Below the pieces are notes generated by a model. The model searched no databases, was not told the DNA's origin, and was given only the letters and a program-made list of their open reading frames with translations. A stretch of 64,000 bases of DNA, taken from contig NZ_PGTO01000001.1 in NCBI RefSeq assembly GCF_003284725.1, positions 186,001 to 250,000 on the forward strand, read 5' to 3'. Below, piece by piece: positions 54,498 to 63,243 of this stretch. The stretch's first letter is position 1. Each line of letters starts with the position of its first letter. The position numbers and the translations under genes are program-made. This DNA is from Paramagnetospirillum kuznetsovii. Its GTDB lineage: Bacteria > Pseudomonadota > Alphaproteobacteria > Rhodospirillales > Magnetospirillaceae.

Positions 54498-55805
54498 ATG
54501 GGGGGCGTCTTCTTGCCGGAAATGAAGGCCTTTTACCTGTTGGTCGTGATGGTTCTCGCGGTGATCGCCGCCGAGAAATACCGGGCCATGCCGTTTCTCG
54601 TCCTGGTCCTGGCCACCGGGATCTACGGCGTGGCGCAAGGCGGTTCGCTGCCCTGGACCGGCAAGGAATTCAATACCGGTTTCGGTCAGACCATGGCGGC
54701 GGCCGGTCTGGCTCTGGTGGCGGGCGCCATGGTGGCCCGGCTGGGCGCCGCCTCGGGCGGCGTGGCCTGGTGGCGACGGCGCGCCACCCGCCTGGGACTG
54801 CCGGGCATGGCGGTCCTTGGCGCCCTGGCCGGTCTCGGCGGCACCCAGCTCGGCGCGCTGGCGGTGCTCAGCCCCGTGGTGCAAGGCGCGCGGTCTCGCG
54901 CCCGCATCGGTCTCATGGCTTGCTTCGCCGTCAATGCCGGTCATGGCTGCCTGGTTCCCTCGCCCATACTCATCGCCGCCCTAGCCATTCTCGGCGGCGA
55001 TTGGCGCCAAGCCCTGCTGTTCGGACTGCTGGTGGCGGGGGCGCAGTTGGCGGTCGGCTTGGTTCTGGCACGGCGTTGTTATGATATCGAAACAACTCCG
55101 AAAGACGAGGAGGCCCCGCCATCCGGCCGCGCCGGGCTGGGCCTGGGCTTAGCGATCGTGGTGATGATCGGCCTGATCATCGGCCAAAGCCTGGGCCAGA
55201 TTCCCACCGAGCCGTTGGGCGGTGGTACGATCCGGGAGAATTATCTCGGCCTCGGCCGACCCATGATCCTGATCCTGGGCGGTTTGGGGGTGGCGTTGCT
55301 GGTGATGGGGCAACTGGGCCGCCACGCGCTCTCCGATGACGGTTGGGTCGGCCAGGGCGCCCGCTCCTGCGCCGGAATCCTGTTGGCCCTCGGCGCGGCG
55401 GGCGGCTTCCAGATGGTGCTGCACAACAACGGCATGGCCGATATGCTGGCCGAGCGGCTGCTCGACCTGCCGCCGGGTCTGGGGGTGGCGGTGCCTTTCG
55501 CGGTGGCGCTGGTGAACCGGGCCTTGCAGGGTTCGCCCTTGACCGCCGCCATCACCGCCGCCGGCATGATCCAGCCGCTATTGCTCCCGCTGGGCCTCGA
55601 CGGCACGCCGGGACGCGCCCTGGCTGCCCTGGCGGTGGGGGCGGGGGTCACGGCGCTGCCCCATGTCAATGACGGCTATTTCTGGCTTTCCTCCCATCTC
55701 GCCGGGCTGCGGCCGCTGGAAGGATTACGGCGGATCACCCTGGGCTCTTTGCTCCAGGCCCTGGCCGGTCTGGCCACGCTGTCGCTGCTGGCGGCAATTT
55801 CATAA
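54498..55805 (+). CDS. GntP family (gluconate-permease-like) transporter
   Basis: A 435-residue membrane protein with about 12 helices. The conserved terminal motif ALPHVNDGYFWLSSHLAG corresponds to HVNDSGFW of gluconate:proton symporters, and NRALQGSPLTAAITAAG to the second family motif. The substrate may be a sugar acid but is not shown. The exact start (54498 or 54522) is uncertain. Its neighbour is a secreted glycoside hydrolase, which could supply related sugars. Confidence 0.82.
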   Translation: MGGVFLPEMKAFYLLVVMVLAVIAAEKYRAMPFLVLVLATGIYGVAQGGSLPWTGKEFNTGFGQTMAAAGLALVAGAMVARLGAASGGVAWWRRRATRLGLPGMAVLGALAGLGGTQLGALAVLSPVVQGARSRARIGLMACFAVNAGHGCLVPSPILIAALAILGGDWRQALLFGLLVAGAQLAVGLVLARRCYDIETTPKDEEAPPSGRAGLGLGLAIVVMIGLIIGQSLGQIPTEPLGGGTIRENYLGLGRPMILILGGLGVALLVMGQLGRHALSDDGWVGQGARSCAGILLALGAAGGFQMVLHNNGMADMLAERLLDLPPGLGVAVPFAVALVNRALQGSPLTAAITAAGMIQPLLLPLGLDGTPGRALAALAVGAGVTALPHVNDGYFWLSSHLAGLRPLEGLRRITLGSLLQALAGLATLSLLAAIS

Positions 55806-55996
55806 AATTTGATGCAGTTACAACAGAATAAATCTTTTGCCTCTGTGGGATATCTCACAGAGTAGGCCAAGTCTTGGTGGTAATGTTTGGTCATAGAGTT
55901 GAGGGGGCGGGAAAAACCGAAGTAAGCCCCAGTTCAGATCAAATAAAATGTCGCTCCCAATAGTGTGACGCGGCATGACAACCAAGGAGAGCCATC

Positions 55997-56173
55997 ATGT
56001 TGAAGTCCATTCGCAGCCTGACCAGCAAGTACATTCGCAGCGAAAACGGCGCCACCGCCATCGAATACGGCCTGATCGCCGCCCTGATCTCCATCGCCGC
56101 CCTGACCGCCTTCCAGGCCATCGGCCCCCGTCTGCTGACCACCTTCGGCACCGTGAGCACCGGCCTCCAGTAA
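55997..56173 (+). CDS. Flp/Fap-type type IVb pilin
   Basis: A 58-residue prepilin. The N-terminal basic leader MLKSIRSLTSKYIRSENG ends with a glycine; cleavage would leave ATAIEYGLIAALISIAA, the Flp pilin hydrophobic core with the conserved Glu5 and Tyr6. AAGGAGA precedes the ATG. No tad/cpa assembly genes are nearby, so the pilin must use machinery encoded elsewhere. A strong terminator follows directly. Confidence 0.93.
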   Translation: MLKSIRSLTSKYIRSENGATAIEYGLIAALISIAALTAFQAIGPRLLTTFGTVSTGLQ

Positions 56174-56197
56174 GCCCAACAGCAGTGCAAGACAACG

Positions 56198-56225
56198 AAC
56201 GCCCCCCGATCCGGGGGGCGTTTTC
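56198..56225 (+). terminator. Intrinsic terminator of the Flp pilin gene
   Basis: AACGCCCCCCG pairs with CGGGGGGCGTT around ATC and is followed by TTC with T residues. It lies 25 bases after the pilin stop and is a textbook rho-independent structure, suggesting a monocistronic, abundant transcript. Confidence 0.9.
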
Positions 56226-56257
56226 ATTCCTGGGTCAACGCGGTCCAGAAAACGCGA

Positions 56258-56281
56258 AAAGCCGCGGTTTCCCGCGGCTTT
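56258..56281 (-). terminator. Intrinsic terminator of tRNA-Gly
   Basis: Read on the minus strand, AAAGCCGCGG-GAAA-CCGCGGCTTTT forms a stable stem with a GAAA tetraloop and a trailing T run. It begins 14 bases after the tRNA 3' end. Confidence 0.85.
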
Positions 56282-56295
56282 CATCGTGGTCCGAT

Positions 56296-56370
56296 TGGAG
56301 CGGGCGAAGGGATTCGAACCCTCGACCCCAACCTTGGCAAGGTTGTGCTCTACCCCTGAGCTACGCCCGC
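56296..56370 (-). tRNA. tRNA-Gly (anticodon GCC)
   Basis: The minus strand reads GCGGGCGTAGCTCAGGGGTA from 56370 onward, with an acceptor stem GCGGGCG/CGCCCGC, an anticodon arm CCTTGCCAAGG (anticodon GCC) and a TTCGAAT T-loop. CCA is encoded at the 3' end (56298-56296). It lies alone between the pilin and cnoX, opposite in strand to both. Confidence 0.97.
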
Positions 56371-56568
56371 TCAATTCGGCGTCTCCGAGCACCCGTGGGC
56401 GTCGGAGGCCCGGATAATACGAAAAGTCGCTGGCGACGCAAGACCTTTTTTGCCAAACCCGCCGTCAAAGGCGCCGAGTGGCTATATTCGCGGGTTTGCA
56501 CTTGCCAGTGGGCGGGCGACGGTCCATCTATGACGGGTCGAATCGCAGACTACGGACGAGCAGCAGTC
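56371..56568. other. Spacer upstream of cnoX and tRNA-Gly
   Basis: This 198-bp segment must contain the tRNA promoter on the minus strand and the cnoX promoter on the plus strand. No clear hexamers are seen, and there is no coding potential beyond an alternative cnoX start at 56530. Confidence 0.5.
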
Positions 56569-57498
56569 ATGGATCTCATGTTCAATTCCGGGGCCAAGGG
56601 CCAGGGCGGCGGAACGCCCGGATCCGCTGGGGATCTGATCAAGGAAGGCCGCGCCGCCACCTTCGTCGCCGATGTGATCGAGGCCAGCCGCAAGACGCCG
56701 GTGATCGTGGATTTCTGGGCGACATGGTGCGGCCCCTGCAAGCAGCTGGGCCCCATGCTGGAAAAGGCGGTGCTGGCGGCCAAGGGCGCGGTGCGCATGG
56801 TCAAGATCGACGTGGACAAAAATCAGGAATTGGCGGGACAGCTCCGCGTCCAGTCGGTTCCCACCGTCTATGCCTTCAAGGACGGCCGTCCGGTGGACGC
56901 CTTCGCCGGCGCCATCCCCGAAAGCGAGATCAAGGCCTTCATCGCCAAGCTGACCGGCGGCGAGGCCGGCCCCAGCCTCGACGACTACGTGGCCGAGGCC
57001 AAGCAGATCCTGGCCGAGGGCGATGCCCAGACCGCCGCCGGTATCTTCCAGCAGGTGCTGCAGCATGATCCCGACAATGCGCCCGCCATGGCCGGGCTGC
57101 TGCGCTGCCTGATGGCGGTGGGCGAGCTGGATCAGGCCGAGGCCATGCTGACCCAGGTGACCCCCGACATGGCAAGGAACGCCGAGATTCAGGCGGTCAA
57201 GACCGCCCTGGAACTGGCCCGCCACGCCGGTTCGGTGGGCGAAAGCGCCGGTCTGCGCCGCCGTCTGGCCAATGATCCCGACGACCATGAGGCCCGCTTC
57301 GACCTCGCCTTGGCCTATTACGCCGCCAACGAGACGGAAGCGGCGGTGGACGAGCTGCTGGAACTGTATCGCCGCAACCGGACCTGGAACGAGGAAGCCG
57401 CCCGCAAGCAGCTGGTCAAGATCTTCGAGGTGCTGGGCTTTGCCCATCCCCTGGCCAAGTCGGGCCGTTCGCGCCTGTCCACCATGATGTTCGCCTGA
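56569..57498 (+). CDS. cnoX: Thioredoxin-TPR chaperedoxin (CnoX/YbbN-like)
   Basis: A 309-residue protein: an N-terminal thioredoxin domain (about 25-135) with active site ATWCGPCKQL intact, then a tetratricopeptide region (about 145-305) including AGIFQQVLQHDPDNAPAMAG. This matches CnoX/YbbN chaperedoxins, which protect proteins under oxidative stress and pass them to folding chaperones; the intact CxxC resembles the Caulobacter form. The start is ATG at 56569. It is one base upstream of the LON-domain gene. Confidence 0.88.
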   Translation: MDLMFNSGAKGQGGGTPGSAGDLIKEGRAATFVADVIEASRKTPVIVDFWATWCGPCKQLGPMLEKAVLAAKGAVRMVKIDVDKNQELAGQLRVQSVPTVYAFKDGRPVDAFAGAIPESEIKAFIAKLTGGEAGPSLDDYVAEAKQILAEGDAQTAAGIFQQVLQHDPDNAPAMAGLLRCLMAVGELDQAEAMLTQVTPDMARNAEIQAVKTALELARHAGSVGESAGLRRRLANDPDDHEARFDLALAYYAANETEAAVDELLELYRRNRTWNEEAARKQLVKIFEVLGFAHPLAKSGRSRLSTMMFA

Positions 57499-57499
57499 C

Positions 57500-58159
57500 A
57501 TGGTCATGGCCCTCAAGCGACACATCAAGGCCGAGGAATTGCCCGGCACGGTGCCGGTCTTCGCGGTGTCGGGCGCCATCTTGCTGCCCGGCGGCACCAT
57601 GCCGCTGATGGTGTTCGAGCCGCGCTACCTGGCGCTGGTGGACGACGCCCTGGGAGCGGGGCGCCTGCTGGCGCTGGTGCAGCCGCGCGACGACGAGGCC
57701 GGGCAGGCCTCGGGCCTCCACGATGTGGGAACCCTGGGTCGCATCACCGCCTTTGGCGAGACCGGCGACGGCCGCTATCTGATCACCATGGCGGGCCTCA
57801 GCCGTTTCAGGGTGGCGGGCGAGGTGGATATCCGCTCGGGGTATCGCCGGGTGCTGGCCGATTACAGCGACTTCCCGGCCGATCTGGCAGGCACCGACAA
57901 GGGTCCGGTGGATCGTCGGTTGTTGCTGGCCATGGTGCATACCTATCTGGCGGGACTTGGAATGGCCACCGACCTTGCCCAATTGGAGAAGGCGGACGAT
58001 GCCGAACTGACCATCCGCCTCGCCATGGCCTGTCCATTCCGGCCCGAGGAAAAGCAATCCTTGCTGGAGGCCGCCGGTCATGCCGAGCGCTGCCGCCTGA
58101 TGACCGCCTTGATCGAGCGGGAGCTGCTGCTGGAAAGCGCCGGCTCCTCCATTCACTAG
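57500..58159 (+). CDS. LON substrate-binding domain protein
   Basis: A 219-residue protein consisting of the Lon N-terminal PUA-like domain only: VPVFAVSGAILLPGGTMPLMVFEPRYL and LGRITAFGETGDGRYLITMAG. There is no ATPase or protease domain. Stand-alone LON-domain proteins are thought to be substrate-binding adaptors. Its position directly after cnoX and before a Trm112-type gene is conserved in alphaproteobacteria. Confidence 0.88.
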   Translation: MVMALKRHIKAEELPGTVPVFAVSGAILLPGGTMPLMVFEPRYLALVDDALGAGRLLALVQPRDDEAGQASGLHDVGTLGRITAFGETGDGRYLITMAGLSRFRVAGEVDIRSGYRRVLADYSDFPADLAGTDKGPVDRRLLLAMVHTYLAGLGMATDLAQLEKADDAELTIRLAMACPFRPEEKQSLLEAAGHAERCRLMTALIERELLLESAGSSIH

Positions 58160-58168
58160 GAGACTCCC

Positions 58169-58369
58169 ATGCCCGAACGCGCCAGTACCTTTGACACCAA
58201 GCTGTTGGAGATCTTGGTGGCGCCCGGCACCCATGCGCCGCTGCGCTATGATGCCGAGGCCCAGGAACTGATCGACGACAAGGCCGGTCTCGCCTATCCC
58301 ATCCGCGACGGCATTCCCATCATGCTGGCCGACGAGGCCCGCAGCCTGGACCAGGGAGCAACCCCATGA
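58169..58369 (+). CDS. Trm112-family small protein lacking the usual cysteine
   Basis: A 66-residue protein. [17 protein letters not shown] and [19 protein letters not shown] match the Trm112/YcaR family, in which the first segment normally reads LVCP with a cysteine; here an alanine replaces it. Family members assist methyltransferases and other enzymes. The stop overlaps the next gene start as ATGA. Confidence 0.88.
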   Translation: MPERASTFDTKLLEILVAPGTHAPLRYDAEAQELIDDKAGLAYPIRDGIPIMLADEARSLDQGATP

Positions 58370-58806
58370 GCGAGGCGAAGCCCTGGCCGGAAGAAATCAA
58401 GGTCGATAAGGCGGCGCGGACCCTGACGGTGGTGTTCTCCGACGGCAAGACCTTCGTGCTGCCGGCCGAGCTGCTGCGGGTGGAAAGCCCGTCGGCCGAG
58501 GTCCAGGGGCACAGCCCCAGCGAAAAGAAGGTGGTGGCGGGCCGCATGCATGTGGGCATCATCGGTGTCGAGCCGGTGGGCAATTACGCCGTCAAGCTGG
58601 TGTTCGACGATCTGCATGATTCCGGCATCTATACCTGGGAATATCTCCATGCCCTGGGCGAGCAGCAGGATGCCGTCTGGGCCAATTACCTGGCCGAGCT
58701 GGAGGCCGCCGGTCTGTCGCGCGATCCGGTCCTGTCCAAGGCGCCGCCGCCCAAATCCGGCGGTTGCGGTTCGGGCAAGGCGGCGGGCAGCTGCGGCTGC
58801 AGCTGA
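58366..58806 (+). CDS. DUF971 (GBBH-like N-terminal domain) protein with cysteine-rich tail
   Basis: A 146-residue protein. [19 protein letters not shown] and [18 protein letters not shown], then [20 protein letters not shown], define the gamma-butyrobetaine-hydroxylase-like N-terminal domain (DUF971). The C-terminus ends in a Gly/Ser/Cys tail ([15 protein letters not shown]) with three cysteines that could bind metal. It is convergent with the ubiH-like gene, two bases away. Confidence 0.85.
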   Translation: MSEAKPWPEEIKVDKAARTLTVVFSDGKTFVLPAELLRVESPSAEVQGHSPSEKKVVAGRMHVGIIGVEPVGNYAVKLVFDDLHDSGIYTWEYLHALGEQQDAVWANYLAELEAAGLSRDPVLSKAPPPKSGGCGSGKAAGSCGCS

Positions 58807-58808
58807 GC

Positions 58809-60026
58809 CTATAGCGGCTCGCCCCGCAGCAGTCGGGGCAGGTCGCCCACCAGTCCCATGGCGTGGCGCATGAAGAAGCGCTTGGCGTCGGGCAGGCGGT
58901 CAACGGCGGCCAGGCCCAGGCGCCGGGCCAGTCGCAGCGGCTCCACGTCATTGGAGAACAGACGGTCGAGTCCGTCGGTCAGCCCCAGCATCAGAAGGGT
59001 GTCGAAGCGCCGCCAGCGCTGATAGCGCTCCAGCACGTCGGGACCGCCGGGGTCGAGACCCAGACGCCGGGCATCGACGATCACCTCGGCCAGGGCCGCC
59101 ACGTCGCGGATGCCCATATTCATGCCCTGGCCCGCGATGGGATGCATGCCATGGGCGGCGTCGCCCACCAAGGCAAGGCGGTGGGAGATAATTGCGTCAG
59201 CGAAATGAAGCGTCAGCGGGTGGTGGAAGCGGGGACCGTCCAGCCTGATCTCCCCAAGGAATCCGCCGATCTTGCCAGCCAGTTCGGCGCGGAAGTCGGC
59301 GTCGCTCTGGCCGCAGATGGCGGCGGCGACGTCATTGGCCTCGGTCCACACCACGCCGGTCCGATTGCCTGCCAGCGGCAGCAAGGCGAAGGGCCCGGCG
59401 GGGAGGAAGCGTTCATGGGCGATGCCGTGATGGGGCTCGGAATGCTCGATGAAGCAGACGATGCCGCTGGCCCGATAATCGCGCCGGGTAATCTTGAGTC
59501 CGGCTCCGTCGCGGGTCTTGGAGCCGCGCCCATCGGCGGCGACCACCAGGGAGGCGCGCAGGATGCGGCCGTCGTCCAATTCCGCCTCGACCCGCCCGGC
59601 GGTGCGTTCCAGGCGGGCGACGCGGCGGGGCGCGAACAGCTTGGCGCTGGGCGAGGCCCTCAGACCGGCGGTGACCGAACGGCGGATGGCGGGATTGGGC
59701 ACGATCCAGCCCAGCGGCTCGTCGCCGATATCCAGGTGATCATAGTGCAGGAACAGCGGCGAGGCATTGTCGGTGACGCGGATTTCCAGGATGGACCCGG
59801 CCTCGTCCCTCATGCCGTCCCAGGCGCCGGTGGCCTGGATGAGTTTCTGGGCGCTGTAGGCGATGGCGATGGCGCGGGCGTCGGAGCCGGGCCGCGCCAG
59901 GGCCTCGGGCGGGGCAGCTTCCACCACCGCCACGGTGACGCCCGCCTGGGCCAGCGATACCGCCAACAGACCGCCCACCGGCCCACTGCCGATGATCAGG
60001 ACGTCGAAGGAAGTCGGTTCGGTCAT
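58809..60026 (-). CDS. UbiH/UbiF/UbiL-family FAD-dependent hydroxylase
   Basis: A 405-residue flavin monooxygenase of ubiquinone synthesis. VLIIGSGPVGGLLAVSLAQAG is the FAD-binding fold, and LVGDAAHGMHPIAGQGMNMG the conserved second FAD motif. Such enzymes hydroxylate the quinone ring; which position is modified is not decided here. It lies one base downstream of lolA on the same strand. Confidence 0.9.
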   Translation of the reverse strand: MTEPTSFDVLIIGSGPVGGLLAVSLAQAGVTVAVVEAAPPEALARPGSDARAIAIAYSAQKLIQATGAWDGMRDEAGSILEIRVTDNASPLFLHYDHLDIGDEPLGWIVPNPAIRRSVTAGLRASPSAKLFAPRRVARLERTAGRVEAELDDGRILRASLVVAADGRGSKTRDGAGLKITRRDYRASGIVCFIEHSEPHHGIAHERFLPAGPFALLPLAGNRTGVVWTEANDVAAAICGQSDADFRAELAGKIGGFLGEIRLDGPRFHHPLTLHFADAIISHRLALVGDAAHGMHPIAGQGMNMGIRDVAALAEVIVDARRLGLDPGGPDVLERYQRWRRFDTLLMLGLTDGLDRLFSNDVEPLRLARRLGLAAVDRLPDAKRFFMRHAMGLVGDLPRLLRGEPL

Positions 60027-60027
60027 G

Positions 60028-60672
60028 CTAGAGATTCAGTTTGGGCTTGGTGAATTTGGGGTCCTTGAACTCGAACAGCTTGGGATCGAGGCTCAGACCG
60101 CTTTGCGCCTCGAACAGCGAGACGGTGGTGATCTGGTTCTGAGCGTCCTTGACCTGCCACTGGCGCAGCAGGAAGGGGCGGTCGGAGAACACCAGGGTGA
60201 TCTCGCCCGCCGCCGGATCCTCGACCCCCACCAGGGATACCCGCACCACGCCGGGCATGCGGGTGACGCGGGTCACCGCCACGTCGCCGCCGGTCAGCTT
60301 GACATTGGGCCGCACCAGAACCCCGGCCGGGGTGGAATTGAGCGGCAGCCAGCTCGGCTCGCCCAACTGGCTGTCATGAACGATCAGGAAGGTGCCGTCC
60401 GCCACCACCAGCAGCGGGCTGGGCGGATCGTATTGCAGGCGCAGCTTGCCGGGCCGTGACAGATAGGCGTCGCCCTCGACGCTGGCGCCGTTGGGCGAGA
60501 CCTGCAGGAAGCGGGCCTTCAGGGTGGTGACGGCGTTCAGATAGTCCTCGGCGCGGGCCACATCGGCCTTGTCCGCCTCGGAGAGGGCGGCGCGCTTGGG
60601 CTCGGCCGCCTGGGCGGTCACGGCCCACAGGCCGAGAACCGCCGCTATCACCACTTTCATAAATCTGCTCAT
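60028..60672 (-). CDS. lolA: Outer-membrane lipoprotein carrier protein LolA
   Basis: A 214-residue periplasmic chaperone with signal peptide ending TAQA-AE. LKARFLQVSPNGASVEGDAYLSRPGKLRLQYDPPS and TTVSLFEAQSGLSLDPKLFEF match LolA, which shuttles lipoproteins from LolCDE to the outer membrane. ATG at 60672 is chosen; GTG at 60678 and ATG at 60660 are alternatives. It lies between ftsK and the ubiH-like gene. Confidence 0.9.
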   Translation of the reverse strand: MSRFMKVVIAAVLGLWAVTAQAAEPKRAALSEADKADVARAEDYLNAVTTLKARFLQVSPNGASVEGDAYLSRPGKLRLQYDPPSPLLVVADGTFLIVHDSQLGEPSWLPLNSTPAGVLVRPNVKLTGGDVAVTRVTRMPGVVRVSLVGVEDPAAGEITLVFSDRPFLLRQWQVKDAQNQITTVSLFEAQSGLSLDPKLFEFKDPKFTKPKLNL

Positions 60673-60753
60673 GGTCACTGGATCCTAGGCTTTATCGACA
60701 GTCGGGGAATGCGACCGATTTCGGGCCGGAACGCCTCTCCGGCGAAAATTTCA

Positions 60754-60832
60754 GCCACAGATGAACACAGATGGGCACAGATTTTCCTTATATCTGTGTC
60801 CCGCGTAGCGGGGATCCGTGTTCATCTGTGGC
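60754..60832. repeat. Family A inverted repeat, copy 4
   Basis: GCCACAGATGAACACAGAT and its imperfect complement flank the same TCCCGCGTAGCGGGGA core as copies 2 and 3. Upstream GATTTCGGGCCGGAA with TCCGGC and downstream CCATTTCCCT match the flanks of copy 3, so the unit spans about 60717-60842. It lies between ftsK and lolA. Confidence 0.9.
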
Positions 60833-60840
60833 CCATTTCC

Positions 60841-63243
60841 CTAATACTCGACCCCGGTGCGGGCGAGAACCTCGCGTTTGCCCACATGGTTGGGCTTGCT
60901 CACCACGCCTTCGCTTTCCATCCGTTCGATGATGCGGGCGGCGCGGTTATAGCCGATCTGAAGGTGGCGTTGCACGAAACTGGTCGACGCCTTGCCCTCG
61001 CGGCAGACCAGGGCGACCGCCTGATCGTAGAGCTCGTCGCCCGAGCCGCCCGAATCAGAACCGGGCAGGCCGAATTCGCCGCCTTCCTCCTCGGTGACCG
61101 CCTCCACATAGGAGGGCTCGCCCTGGGAGCGCAGATGCTCGACCACCTTTTCCACCTCCTCGTCGGAGACGAAGGGGCCGTGGACGCGGGTGATGCGGCC
61201 GCCCGCCGCCATGTAGAGCATGTCGCCCTGGCCCAACAGCTGTTCGGCGCCCTGTTCGCCCAGGATGGTGCGGGAATCGATCTTGCTGGTCACCTGGAAC
61301 GAGATGCGGGTGGGGAAATTGGCCTTGATGGTGCCGGTGATCACATCCACCGAGGGGCGCTGGGTGGCCATCAGGATATGGATACCGGCGGCCCGCGCCA
61401 TCTGGGCGAGTCGCTGGACGGCGGCCTCGATGTCCTTGCCCGCCACCAGCATCAGATCGGCCATCTCGTCGACGATGACCACGATGAAGGGCAGCGCCTC
61501 CAGCGCCAGGGTCTGGTCCTCATAGGTGGGCTTGCCGGTGTCGGGATCGAAGCCGGTCTGCACCGTGCGGGTCAGCACCTCGCCGCGGGCCTTGGCCTCG
61601 CCCAGGCGCTGGTTGTAGCCGGCGATGTTGCGCACCCCCAACTGGCTCATGGCGCGATAGCGGTCCTCCATCTCGCGCACCGCCCATTTGAGGGCGACGA
61701 CGGCCTTGCCCGGCTCGGTCACCACCGGGGCCAGCAGATGGGGGATGCCGTCATAGACGGAGAGTTCCAGCATCTTGGGGTCGATCATGATGATGCGGCA
61801 CTCTTCCGGGGTCAGCCGGTAGAGCAGCGACAGGATCATGGTGTTGATGGCCACCGACTTGCCCGACCCGGTGGTGCCCGCGATCAGCAGATGGGGCATG
61901 CGGGCGAGATCGACCATGACCGGGCCGCCGCCGATATCCTTGCCCAGCACCAGGGTCAGCTTGGCGGGCGCCTTCTCGAACTGCTCGGCGGCCAGCAATT
62001 CGCGCAGGTAAACGGTCTCGCGCCGGGAATTGGGCAGCTCGATGCCGATCACCGAGCGGCCGGGAATGGTGGCGATGCGCACGGAGAGCGCGCTCATGGA
62101 GCGCGCGATGTCGTCGGCCAGACCGATGACCCGGCTGGTCTTGGTGCCGGGCGCCGGTTCCAGCTCGTAGAGCGTCACCACCGGGCCGGGCCGCACCTTC
62201 AGCACCTTGCCGTTGACTCCGAAATCCTCCAGCACCGATTCCAGCATCTTGGCGTTCTGGGCCAGGGCGTCCTGGTTGATCCGCACATTGCCCTGGTCGG
62301 GGGTCGGCGCCAGCAGGGTCAGCGGCGGCAGCTCGTAGCCCAGGCCGGGCGCCGTGCCCAGATCCAGGCTGCCCTGGCGGGCGGCGCGCTCGCGCTTGCC
62401 GGGCACGGCGGGCGGCCGTTTGGGCTGGACCAGGGAACCGGGGGGAGCGGGCTCGTCCTCGGCGGTCAGCGGCGGCGGAACGAAGGCGTCGTCATCGCCA
62501 TCGTCATCGCTATCGTCGTGGAGGATCGCCGCCGCCGCAGGTCGCGGCCGCATGATCGGCTCGCTTCGCATGGGGCTCGGTTCCGCCTCGTCGGGGCCGT
62601 GGCGGCGCAGCATGGACGCGGCATCCACGGTGGCCGTCGCTATTCTCAGCGACCGGCGCCCCAGGCTGGCCCATTCTCCGCCGGTCAGGCCAAGGGCGAA
62701 GACCAAGGCGACCACACCGAGCACCGCCGCCGCCGGTCCGGCGATCCAGGCGATTTCGGGGGGCAGCGCAACTCCGATTCCCTCCACCATCAACTGGCCC
62801 AGGGCGCCGCCGATTCCGGCGGGCAATGCGGGCGCTCCCGGCAGCGGCAAGGCCGCCAGGGCCAGCGCCACCAAAATCATGGCGGGCGGCAGGGCGGCCA
62901 AACGCCAGGGCCACAGGCCCGGCGGCCGGATGCGGATCAGCACCAGCAAGCCCCAGGTCAGGCCCAGAAGGCCGGGCAGGACGGCGCCGCCGCCCACCGC
63001 CTGGAACAGGAAATCGGCCAGATAGGCGCCTGGCGCGCCCATGGCGTTGCCGATGGGGTCATCGGTGGCGTTGTTGAAGCTGCGGTCGTGGGAATCGGCG
63101 GTGATCAGGGCGGTCAACACCGCCAAGCCCAGCAGCAGGATCAAAAGCCCGCCCGCCTGGATCAGACGGCGGCGGACGAACTCCACCGCGCCCCGGGGCA
63201 GGAAGCCGTTGTTTATCTTGGCTTTGCGCGACGGTGCCGCCAT
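60841..63243 (-). CDS. ftsK: DNA translocase FtsK
   Basis: An 800-residue DNA pump for chromosome resolution at the septum. Four N-terminal membrane helices (about 25-190), an acidic/Pro linker, the RecA-like motor with Walker [15 protein letters not shown] and Walker [13 protein letters not shown], then the C-terminal gamma winged-helix domain ([18 protein letters not shown]) that reads orienting sequences. The stop is five bases past the repeat at 60754-60832. Confidence 0.97.
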   Translation of the reverse strand: MAAPSRKAKINNGFLPRGAVEFVRRRLIQAGGLLILLLGLAVLTALITADSHDRSFNNATDDPIGNAMGAPGAYLADFLFQAVGGGAVLPGLLGLTWGLLVLIRIRPPGLWPWRLAALPPAMILVALALAALPLPGAPALPAGIGGALGQLMVEGIGVALPPEIAWIAGPAAAVLGVVALVFALGLTGGEWASLGRRSLRIATATVDAASMLRRHGPDEAEPSPMRSEPIMRPRPAAAAILHDDSDDDGDDDAFVPPPLTAEDEPAPPGSLVQPKRPPAVPGKRERAARQGSLDLGTAPGLGYELPPLTLLAPTPDQGNVRINQDALAQNAKMLESVLEDFGVNGKVLKVRPGPVVTLYELEPAPGTKTSRVIGLADDIARSMSALSVRIATIPGRSVIGIELPNSRRETVYLRELLAAEQFEKAPAKLTLVLGKDIGGGPVMVDLARMPHLLIAGTTGSGKSVAINTMILSLLYRLTPEECRIIMIDPKMLELSVYDGIPHLLAPVVTEPGKAVVALKWAVREMEDRYRAMSQLGVRNIAGYNQRLGEAKARGEVLTRTVQTGFDPDTGKPTYEDQTLALEALPFIVVIVDEMADLMLVAGKDIEAAVQRLAQMARAAGIHILMATQRPSVDVITGTIKANFPTRISFQVTSKIDSRTILGEQGAEQLLGQGDMLYMAAGGRITRVHGPFVSDEEVEKVVEHLRSQGEPSYVEAVTEEEGGEFGLPGSDSGGSGDELYDQAVALVCREGKASTSFVQRHLQIGYNRAARIIERMESEGVVSKPNHVGKREVLARTGVEY

